Under the pieces are notes generated by a model. The model saw nothing but the letters and a program-made list of their open reading frames with translations. It searched no databases and was not told the origin of the DNA. The translations under genes were made by a program, and so were the position numbers. From Hofstenia miamia (Eukaryota; Xenacoelomorpha; Acoela), in contig SCFE01000057.1 of the NCBI GenBank assembly GCA_004352715.1, positions 615,129 to 655,762 on the forward strand: a DNA stretch of 40,634 bases, given 5' to 3'. Each line of letters opens with the position of its first letter. Position 1 is the stretch's first letter. Shown one piece after another: positions 1 through 10,700 of the stretch.

Positions 1-1145
1 TTCTAACCCATGCTGCCTGCTCAAACTCCAATGTACCATTCTTCCCACCTTGTCATGCCTGAACTTATACTCATTCTGTGCCAACTTCTCACACCGTGCT
101 GTCAGATGATCTACTGTCTCTGCCTCTTTATTACATAGCCTACACTTATCACTTACTTCTAATCTTCTGTCTATACGCTTCTTCACCCAGTTTGTTCTTA
201 TTGCTTGCTCCTGTGCTGCCATTTTCAGTGCTTTTTTTTTCTCTTCAGTCCTGCCTTCTTTAACTACTTGTTGCTCTCTTCTCTGTCACACTTTTCTGTG
301 TTCCTCCAGTATTCTCCATGCATTGCTTTCTGCCTATACCTTGTTTGTCTCTCTGATTCCATCCTACTCTGGTATACCTTCTTTCCTTCACTCTCAGTTC
401 TTATCTTCCTTAACTCCTTAGTGACCCTCTAGGTTGTGCTTCTACATACTCCTTTAGCCCTAGTGCTTCTGCTTCTACAGTTTCCTCCACACTTAGCAGT
501 CCTTTCCCTCCTTTATGCCTTGCCATGTACAACCTATCCACATCTCCATTTAGGTTGAAAGCCCTCTCTGCTGCTAGTACCTTCCTTGTCTCTCTGTCTA
601 GCTCCCTAAGTTTATTCTTGTTCCATCTAACTATTCCTGCCGAATATCTCAACACTGGTATCGNGTTGTGCTTCTACATACTCCTTTAGCCCTAGTGCTT
701 CTGCTTCTACAGTTTCCTCCACACTTAGCAGTCCTTTCCCTCCTTTATGCCTTGCCATGTACAACCTATCCACATCTCCATTTAGGTTGAAAGCCCTCTC
801 TGCTGCTAGTACCTTCCTTGTCTCTCTGTCTAGCTCCCTAAGTTCATTCTTATTCCATCTAACTATTCCTGCCGAATATCTCAACATTGGTATCGCCCAT
901 GTATTAATTGCTTTTATACTATTCTGCCCATTCAATGCTGACTTCTGTAGTACCTTCCTTACTCTCCTCTTGTATTTTTTCCTTAGCCTCATCTTCATTT
1001 CCTCGTGATCTGTTCTGTCTTTCTCTATCACACCTAAGTACTTGTACCCCTCTTTAACTTCCTCAATCTTATCCCCACTGCTTGTCCTCAAGCCATTCCC
1101 ATCCACACACTTGCCTCTAGTCATTGTAATCCTAAAATGCCTCAA
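1..1145 (-). mobile_element. 3' part of an R2/NeSL-like non-LTR retrotransposon (LINE), 5'-truncated
   Basis: Read on the minus strand, 1145 down to about 433 encodes the RT thumb/C-terminal region: YKYLGV, KKYKRRVRKVL, LNGQNSIKAINTWAIPMLRY, then NGDVDRLYMARHKGGKGLLS. This arrangement is typical of R2/NeSL-type LINEs, which use a restriction-like endonuclease. Nearer the window edge, 180 down to 1 encodes CRLCNKEAETVDHL, then CEKLAQNEYKFRHDKVGRM, the gag-knuckle-like CCHC motif that precedes the endonuclease. The element runs off the window, so the endonuclease itself is not visible. Several frame breaks between 250 and 430 mark it as dead. The body contains a 231-bp duplication at a single N (see repeat entry). 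Confidence 0.85.
433..895. repeat. 231-bp direct duplication separated by a single N (assembly join)
   Basis: Positions 433-663 and 665-895 are nearly identical (differences such as TTTATTCTTG/TTCATTCTTA and CACTGG/CATTGG), with one N at 664 between them. The duplication lies within the LINE. The single N and low divergence suggest two overlapping, unmerged contig ends rather than a biological tandem copy. Confidence 0.8.
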
Positions 1146-2916
1146 AATGAAATTGTGAACAATCTAGTGAAGGAAGTCAGAGACACATCGAAAAAAGACA
1201 TATTTCATATTGCTTCATCAGACCAACATTAAGCTGAAAGTTAGAAACTGTATTAGAAATCTAAAGTTAGTTCAAAAGAGCAAGCATAAAGTTATCAAGC
1301 CTGAGCTGTTTAACTTGTCTATAGTTTGAAGAGTTACTAAAAAAGAATCGCTTTCTGAATAATGAGAGAAAAGCTTGGGAGTTAAAAATTATTTACGATA
1401 AAAAATGTGATCGTAAAATTTACATTGGAGAGAACGAAACAGATGTTGAGGTTCGTGAAACAAAATCAAGAAAGGGGATCAGAAGAGACAACAACAAAAA
1501 GAGATTCCGGACTGTTGAGAATACTAATGATGAAGAAGAATGTTTTTCGAATGATTCAGGATCGGAATTTGAGTACTAAGATTTTCTACGAAAAAGTCGG
1601 CGGAATTAATAATAAATTTGCAGTCAAAATATTTGCGAACACCACACCTTCGAAATCAGGCATTTACAAAGCCCTACAGAAAAAAGAAAACTATGTTAAT
1701 TAATGATAAATTCGTGAAACTTAACAATCGCGATGGAATTGTTACAATTCGATATGAGTAAGGAAAAACTGTATGGAAAAAGAAGAGAGTTGTTTGCAGT
1801 GTGTCTAGACTCAAATTTAGTGTTTTTTGGTGAGATCGCTTCAAAAAAGGAACAGATGTTGCAGATGCAGTTTACGACGTAGTAATGCAACATAATGTGA
1901 AAGTTGATAAGATTATTATTGACGCAGAATCCCCCATATCTGGAGAAAAAATGGAGCTGTAATTCTTTTGTCTGTAAAACTTGGTTATACTTGGATTTTC
2001 TGTGTTTATCATGTATTGGATTTAGCTTTGCGAAAAGTTATTCTCTTTTGGGTTAATTCGAAGTCAGAGTCCTTCACTGACACATTTTCGTTTTGTGACA
2101 TCAGTGCATGAAAAATTCAACAAAGAGAATGGGCTTCTTCTTCGCCATATGCGATATCCGAAACCTTTTTTATCTGCAGGCATAAGGAAGCGAAGTGATT
2201 ATTCTTTGTTGTTGAGCACATTGCAAGTCTTCAACAGAAATATTGAAAGCCTTCACATCAAGAAGTCTGCAACTTCATTAATGAAATTTAGGTACCATTG
2301 TGGTTCGACTTTATAATACTCTCTAAATATTCCATCTTTGCAAAAGTTACTTCAAAAACACAAACTAGGAACGGGTTAGGGTTCCCGTATTCAATAATAT
2401 TATTTGTGAAAGGGTTTTTTTCTATTGAAAAGTTATCCCTAGATATAGTTGCAACTTTCAAATAAATATGTTTTTCGTCAAATGAAATATATTTTTTCTT
2501 ATAGAAATGGCTCAATAGAATTCAAGTGCTAGATAAATTTTTTAAGAAATATTTATATTTTTGTATAAAAGTCAACAAATTATGCCATAGAACGGGAATT
2601 CAATCACTCTGTCTCTCTCAAATAATTGCGAACCGTTTCCATGCATGGATACACTGGCAATCACTTTAATATCAGTACCATTTTAATGCTGTAATTGTTG
2701 CTATGCATACACGAATATCCGCTTTGTTAGTTTCACGTATTGGGTTTGACAAGATCGCTCTATTACATTTGTGTCATAATAAGTGCAATAAAATTATCCG
2801 AGTATTCGCAGATTTGGTTTCATTTGGTAGATTTGTAAAACTAACTATTAATATAATAATATTTCCTTCTTATATACCAACAAATTTTATATGTAGTTAG
2901 ATGTTTTAGTATTTTA
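1146..2916 (+). other. Decayed coding-like tract of unknown origin upstream of the TyrRS gene
   Basis: No intact gene is visible. Scattered + strand frames look like former protein: an ATG-less open frame at 1328-1579 (83 residues, lysine-rich then acidic, ending NDSGSEFEY); a frame at 1407-1703 containing FYEKVGGINNKFAVKIFANT; and a short frame around 1865-1960 with VDKIIIDAESPISGEK. Together they suggest a frameshifted, broken coding sequence of transposon or gene origin, but I do not recognise the family. The rest to 2916 is AT-rich sequence that must include the TyrRS promoter and 5' UTR, which I could not locate. Confidence 0.35.
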
Positions 2917-3111
2917 ATGGTCTCTGTTGGTGCTAAGAAAGAACTTATATGTCGTCATCTTCAAGAAGTCGTTGGAGAAAGTAAACTAGATGCAATTATA
3001 AATGAACGTGATCTTAGTGTTTATTGGGGGACAGCGACCACTGGTCGGCCACACATCGCTTATTTTCTTCCAATGGCTAAAGTCGCAGACTTTTTGAGAG
3101 CTGGTTGCAAA
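2917..3111 (+). CDS. YARS1: TyrRS exon 1 (N-terminus, HIGH-type motif)
   Basis: Encodes residues 1-65, starting [10 protein letters not shown] and ending DFLRAGCK, phase 0, donor GTATAA. It holds [14 protein letters not shown], the ATP-binding HIGH region. The ATG at 2917 fits the usual length of the animal protein N-terminus. A TTTTAG lies about 10 bases upstream, so the start could sit in a spliced second exon with an untranslated first exon further 5'. I saw no convincing core promoter. Confidence 0.93.
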
Positions 3112-4999
3112 GTATAAAAATTTTAACTTCCTTAAGTTTAGAATTAATAATATAATATAAATATATGGATATATATATATATAATTTCAAACATCATGCA
3201 ATTTTAATAATCATTATGAAACAACTTTCAACAAACTCATGCTATGCATTCCATATTTTTGCAATAAGCATACAAATTAAACAAAATTACAGCATCTTTC
3301 CATCGAGCAATAACTACGTGAACAAAATACAAGCATCTAACGAATGTAACAGATAGCATTTTCGAAAACTTCAAAGACAATAGCTAACTCATTGAAAAAT
3401 ATTCACATAAAGTTTGTTAAAGAAAGTAACAAAGAATAACTTTATGAAACAGAAAATATTATGAACAATATTTGTCCAGTATATTTAAAACTTCCATATT
3501 TATGCAACCAAGTTAAAATTTTCAAAGAAAGAATCAAAATATTGAACACCAATTAAAATTCCTAATACTAACATCATATGTAACAAAGAACATCTTCAAC
3601 AACAAATTTTTATATCTAAGAGTACTATATCAATATAAATATTATGATTGCAATAAATCATACACCGGGGAAACTAAGAGACATCTGGGAACAAGGATGA
3701 AAGAACACATAAGAGGACATTTAAATTCTGAAATTTACTTACATTACCATAAAATCAAGGAAGAAAATTTTAAGATATTACTAAGATCTAAGCATCATAA
3801 AATTGGTAAACAAATTTTTATTAAAGCTGCAATCAAAGAAAATTTCTTAATAAATACCATCAATGATATTTATCGATTTTTCATCCTGATAGTGATTCTT
3901 AGCAATCGAAACCGGTTTAAATTTTTAATTGCGTTACATGTTTCAAATGTTTTGAAACTCAGTAAATATATACAGTGTGTCTCAGAACTATGTCGGCAGT
4001 TAAAAAAACTAATATTTAGCCCTATAATACATTTATTGAAATCAAACGGATACCGTATTTCAAACTACATGTAACAATGCGAAAATACATAGCAAGTTTT
4101 AACGCAAATGCTCAAAGTGCTGTCTATCAACAGCGATCAATATTTGGCAGCGAGAGGTCACAGAACGACATACCTTTGAGATTATGTCAATTGGAATTTT
4201 TCTTGCACTTGATGTGATCTTATCTCTCATTTCTTGAAGATTGAGGGGACGCGGACTCTTGTAGACTTCGTTCTTTAGATAACCCCAGAAGAAAAAGTCT
4301 AATGGAGTTAGATCAGGGCTTCTCGGTGGACACTCAATGTCTGGAAAGTCCGGAACGTCTTCTGTTTCATGTAAAAACCATTCACAAAACTCGAACCGCC
4401 TATCGAAGTCATCTTTATGTAGAAGATTCGTACGAAAAGGTTTGATGTTACTTTGGTGAGGGATCTTCTGAATCGTTGCTCTTGAAAGATTCAAGTCTAT
4501 CAAACTCATCACCGAAGGCAGAGACAACTAAATTAACATTGTCATTTGAGCGAGCAGTTCTTGGACGACCGGTTATCTTTTAGATACTCCCGATTGTTCC
4601 TGCGTTCTCTAATTTATTTCGTATTCGAGAGATTGTCTCTCGACGTGGAGGCTCTGAGTTGTAAGTGGCTTTCCATTGTCTCTGAACTTTACAAACGTTT
4701 TCGTAGTTAAAATACAACTTCAAAACTTGCTTTCTTTCTTCAAATATAAGTCGATACAAACGTTTTCGTAGTTAAAATACAACTTCAAAACTTGCTTTCT
4801 TTCTTCAAATATAAGTCGAACACGATATTCACCAGACATGACTAATGCTTGCCGAATTCTGAAATAAAATAAAAAAATTTATAAAGGCAATGCATGTTTA
4901 CATAGAAATCAAACAATAGCACCGTACTTTAACGTATATTGTCCGTTTCACAATTTGTTGCACAAAGTCTGAATACTGCAGCCTATATAGTTCTGAGAC

Positions 5000-5033
<34 letters not shown>

Positions 5034-5160
5034 NNNNNNNNNNNNNNNNNNNNNNNNNNNNNNNNNNNNNNNNNNNNNNNNNNNNNNNNNNNNNNNNNNN
5101 NNNNNNNNNNNNNNNNNNNNNNNNNNNNNNNNNNNNNNNNNNNNNNNNNNNNNNNNNNNN

Positions 5161-5198
<38 letters not shown>

Positions 5199-8100
5199 TG
5201 TTAGGGTTTGTTGGTCTTCTAGTTGACCTATCTATATTATCTCTTAAAATACAGTTTCATTATATTATTGGGGTTTGTTTTGTCAGTAGTGGTGGCTCGT
5301 GTATGTAAAAGTTAGGCAAGCAAATATTTTTTTGTGTAACTAAATTAGTGTAAATAATAAACCATGAAAAATTTATTCATATATGAAATCCCCGAGTCGA
5401 TTTTTCTTAGAAATTTATCTGTAATATTATTATATAAATATGATTAGTCCTGCAGTTCTTTTAATAAATCATTTTCACGAAAAATGATTTCTGTAGTTTT
5501 TTCTCCTATAATCGGTTATTCTTGTAGTTGCTTAAAATTTCTTTAAACAGAAAATAATCATTCTGCAAGACGGCGCGCTCCAATAGTTTGTATTAATTCA
5601 AATATTTCCAAATTTTCGTTAAGGCAGTCATAAATCGTGCATTTCAAAATATCCAATAAGAATTTTGTCGATGTTTACAATTGAATGTGTGTTGTTGATA
5701 GAAAACTTAAGATAAATTACAACGTTTTTCAAGAATGAGAAACCTAGAGCAGAAATTTATAGAAGAGAAAATGGCAGCTGATGGAAATCACATTTCAATT
5801 GCTCAAGTATACCAGATAGGAGTATCGCTCAATTATATTTCTGTTTCCGGTACTGCTTGAATGTAAAAATGTTTCTGATTGATTTAAATAATAAATATCA
5901 TGTTTACTTTTGGTTTGGAAATCACATTTCAATTGCTCAAGTATACCAGATAGGAGTATCGCTCAATTATATTTCTGTTTCCGGTACTGCTTGAATGTAA
6001 AAATGTTTCTGATTGATTTAAATAATAAATATCATGTTTACTTTTGGTTTGGGTTATGGTATTGAATTAAAATATTTCACGTGGTTACACTGGGTGATTG
6101 GTCACACGTTATCTGTCACATTTTGGTAATAATCACACCTCTAACCACCGAGATAATTAGCGATGTGACGTGTTTGGTAACTTTTCTTGCTACCAAACAC
6201 GTAGTCTAATCGTAGATCGTAGCCTTACAACGGAAATATTTAAGTGTGAAGGAATGAGCGGACTGCTTGCTTTGCCAGCTAAATCTTCGCGCGATGAGTT
6301 AAAGAAAACGAATATAATTTAATCGTTTGAGCGAGCATAGGTACAGCATTAGGGCATCTGCTTGCTGTGGCGCAATCATTCAATGATTTTAAAAGCAAAT
6401 CGTAATGAATTATTTCCTAATTCAATTCATATTATTACTTGATTCTTGAATGTTGTTGTAATGCAAAACCAATAATTTATGGTTTGTACATTTGTATAGA
6501 TATAAATTCATGCAATTATGAAGGAAATTCATTTATTAAAAATTATTGGGCAAGCATTGCTTGCTTTGCTTACAGGTACGAGCCGCCTATGTTTGTCAGT
6601 TTCTTTTTTTTACTACAACAATGTAAGTAATTTTGTATAAAAAACATTATTTATACAAAATGTACATTACATCCTTGATCAATGATTAATTATGGCGTAT
6701 ATAAATTAACCTAATGCAACTTTATGAAAATTTATTATTCAATCTAGTATTTTTGTTTTGTTTAGGTCACAATTTTATTCGCAGATCTTCATGCATATTT
6801 AGACAATATGAAGGCACCTTGGAGTTTGCTCTCTTTAAGAGTTGAGTATTATCAATCAGTCATCAAAGCAATGCTAAAAGCTTTAGGGGTTCCTTTAGAA
6901 AAGTTGAAATTTGTTAAAGGCACAGATTATCAACTTTCGAAGTATGCTATGTTGATGTTGTACATATTCTAAATTTGTGATATTTAGAGATTACACATTG
7001 GATGTTTATCGATTAAGCAGTATTGTTACGGAAGTAAATTTTTTCATAATACAAGCAAATATGTATATCTGCAAATTTTTTTAAAGAAAATAGAATTGCA
7101 ATGTATATTCTCAGTTCTTTGGTCAATCATCAGTATTTAGTGAAAATTCGTGTTTAGCATGACGCAAAGAAAGCAGGTGCTGAAGTGGTTAAGCAAGTTG
7201 ATCATCCCTTACTAAGTGGGCTTTTATATCCAGGTTTACAGGTTGTCATTATTTAGTTGTTGATCGTATTCAATGTTTATAGGCTTTAGATGAAGAATAT
7301 CTCGATGTTGATGCTCAATTTGGAGGTGTAGATCAGCGTAAGATCTTCATGTATGCTGAAAAATATTTACCTTTAATGGGCTACAAAAAACGAATCCATT
7401 TGATGAACCCCATGATTCCTGGTCTCACTGGAACGAAAATGAGTTCATCCGATGAAGTAGTTATTTTCATATAGCTTTTTACATTTCATCCGTGTTAACC
7501 AATCAAGTTTTTAATGTTAAATTGTATTAATGCATTCAAAGCTAGTATAGATATAGATGTAATTTATGGTTAGTTTTGCCTGTTTTTCTAAAACTCATTT
7601 GTTACAGTTTCAGTTATTGATCACAAGTTACTTTAAATAGAAGAATTCTTGTGCGAAAACATTTTTATCTCAAATGGTGAACATATTGTGGTTTCACCCA
7701 CAAATACTCTATTGGCTAAGATTTAAGCTGCGTTTACACTAGCTTTTTTGCAGATTTTTACATCCTCTCGATACAAATTTGCGACTCTTTGCGAACAACT
7801 GCCCTGACATTCCCAGCTTATAAACGGTTATATATCTTCTCAGGGGAAATTAAAATATATTCTAAAAACTTGGCTAAATATGCCCTTAAGACCTCAAACG
7901 TGTAAAATGTCCTTTTATTAAAAATATTCTTGTGCTTTTACTGTGAATAGGAAACTTGGCAGGTTTTTAAAAAGTGTTTCAGAGCTGGAATATGTGCAGA
8001 AATAAACTCATGTAAAGATCCTCACAGAAAGTTTCTCTGTGTGCATGTTCAGCAACTTCAAATAGGAAGTGGACAGATTTAAGAAAGCTGTTTCTCTATG

Positions 8101-10662
8101 TTTAGCAGTGTTAATATGCTGCAAAATTTGGAAACTCTTTTCCACTGACACTTCATAAATGCAGTTAGAGCAGAATAAAACATCTTGTAATGACAAGCCC
8201 TCAAATTAATTGGAAAATCTTCTTAGGAATTGAGACATTGGCTGTGCAATTGTAAAACAAATAATCTAATTAAGGAAACCAATTAAATAGTCTTAAATAA
8301 TAGATTCATGAATAATTATTTGTGGCCTTAACCTCAAGCTGCTTAGCGTCCATTATAAAGGGCAAACCGTTTACAAAGAATTTTCTCCAAGTCTATTATC
8401 AAATTTGAAAATCGTGATGCACGGGAAGATCTATTGGGACATACGCTTTAATGAAATGTTGAAAAATTTTGTTATAGCGTATTGTTTTGGCTGAAATTGC
8501 TGAAAAGATTAACAATTTTTCTTTGAACACTTAGAATTTTTAAAAAATTATTTAAATTTCTAATGTTCATTTATCTATAAAGTTTTAAAGAACTTTAACT
8601 TTCTTGATACGTGCAAAGATATCCCAAACTCATTGAGTCGTGCTCTGCGCAAAGTCTCAGGTTGCGGGGCCGAAGGCACGCCTCAATGAACCGAGCCCAT
8701 CGTGGTGATTTCAGATTGAGTTTAATAATTTTTGAGCTATAAGCGTTTGAAATTTTTTTATACGTTCATGAAAAAAATTTAAAATCCCCAGGCAGTTTAA
8801 AGTTAATACGCTTTTATGTTTCAAAACATCAAGATATGTCATTTAATGTCTTTATACATTCTCAACTAACAGTGGCAGTAGATTGGTAACAGTGTAAACA
8901 TGATATATTTACTTTTAATGTGCACAGGAAAAAAATATGTCAAATGCGTTTTTATGTTCCCTAGTCATCACGCTACATCTTTTAACATTTCACTGTGATG
9001 ATGAAATACAAAGGCCACCCATTAGTATGTTTGTAGTGCACTTTGGATTTGATTGACAAGCAATAGCTACCTACTAGCCAGCATGGTATTTTGTGTAATA
9101 AAATCGACCCTTGACCATTTCTGCACTATCCGTGTTAAATTTTGCGCTCAAGTGTAAAACAAATCTATCCGTACAGATCGTACAATGCAAAATAACAAGA
9201 GCACGGTATGTCCCGTTCAAGCACTCGAAAAATTAATTGCTCGTACCTCGCTGGTGTAAACGCCACCCTATTTATCAGTGCTATATTAATTGATTTGTCA
9301 ATATCTGAAATATAATATTGAATTTAGTTAACAATTTTGGGCTTTATATACATAATATACGTAAACTTGAATTTCTTCAATTTAAATAAAATTAGTGTAA
9401 ATTTCAACATATTTCAAGCAATACATTTACAATTTAATGCCATATACTATGAAGCTATCACGCGTTTATAACGGTCACCATAATTCAGACTTTTTTCGCT
9501 TTGTATGAAATCCTTTCAACTTAATTATTAATTAAAACTGAATGCCTGTCTATGGTCATCAGGTTTCAACCAGATCATCGGGTCAGCCGGCTGGCCGAGT
9601 TAATTTTTTCCTTACCGCTTCTTGGTCTCCCGGATCATCGGGTCACATTTATATAAACAAATCATGGAATTTAATTACACAGAGGAGTTCATATCAATAA
9701 AAGTCAGGCTTATTATTACATGGTAGTTAAATAAAAGTTACTATATATATAGGGCCACATTTTTGAAAATTCTGGAGCTATAACTTTAATGCAATTTATC
9801 AAAATATAATTCACTTTTAAATCTAAATTAATATATACTTGGGACGACCAGAGAGTTTGAGAATTGCAATAGTAAGTAAAGGTAAAAGAATGTTTTACAA
9901 TGTCAAATAAGAAATTATTTAACATTATCTCCTTGCACCCTTATCAGGTTTTGGCAATGCTTATGCAACATTTTTATCTCCATACAAAATCTTCTCATTG
10001 TAGACCATGAAAACCTTGCAAGGATGCCTCTCTGATTTTTCTGTTGTGTGGAGGTGTACGTTGTCAAACTTGTACCTCATGATTTCACTCAGCAATAAAT
10101 CCTAACTTGCCTCGATTCATTGCTGATGGAATGTTAATTGAATTGGTTCACTAGCTGCACCACTGAAATACTACGCTAATTCTCAATGTAGGTTGGGCGC
10201 AAAATTGATCCTTTTTATTATCATTCATCGCACTGTAATAAAATAATATAGCAGTAGGACTTTCAGAAACTGCTAATTATATCTAATAGTAGACATTTTC
10301 TCATTGGCTAAAGCATTAGTAAACAGTTATTTATCACGCTAATAAATGTAAATGTAATGCAGCGAATATCAAAACTTTTTGGTCGCCCCAAATATAACAA
10401 TTAAGTAAAATATTTAAGAGACACTTATTTCTGAGCTTCGGTTTGACTTGCTAATAATTATTAAATTTAATGCATTTGGAAATGTTTTCTTAAACCAATT
10501 TCAAATTTTGTCAAACGAACTCACGCCTTTTCGCAGCTGTCTTTAATAACTTTTTCTGTCGTTTGACACATTTGCACTGAGAAATCGCATCCTTATTTAC
10601 AATACAATGATATTCTCGTGCTTTATGTCTCATTATACGAAAGTTCTGAATATAATTTGATG

Positions 10663-10700
<38 letters not shown>

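Noticed and set aside
78-432. Leu/Ser/Phe-rich plus-strand frames that look like membrane proteins
   Set aside because: They lie opposite the LINE coding strand, whose CCHC finger reads clearly on the minus strand.
757-1008. Plus-strand frame of 83 codons
   Set aside because: It is the antisense shadow of the R2/NeSL-like reverse transcriptase.
4939-5226. A 95-codon frame with YIYIYI runs
   Set aside because: It is TA microsatellite and gap Ns, not protein.
9573-9645. Repeated GATCATCGGGTCA as a regulatory site or attachment site
   Set aside because: Two 13-base copies 60 bases apart in an intron, with no context that supports a function.
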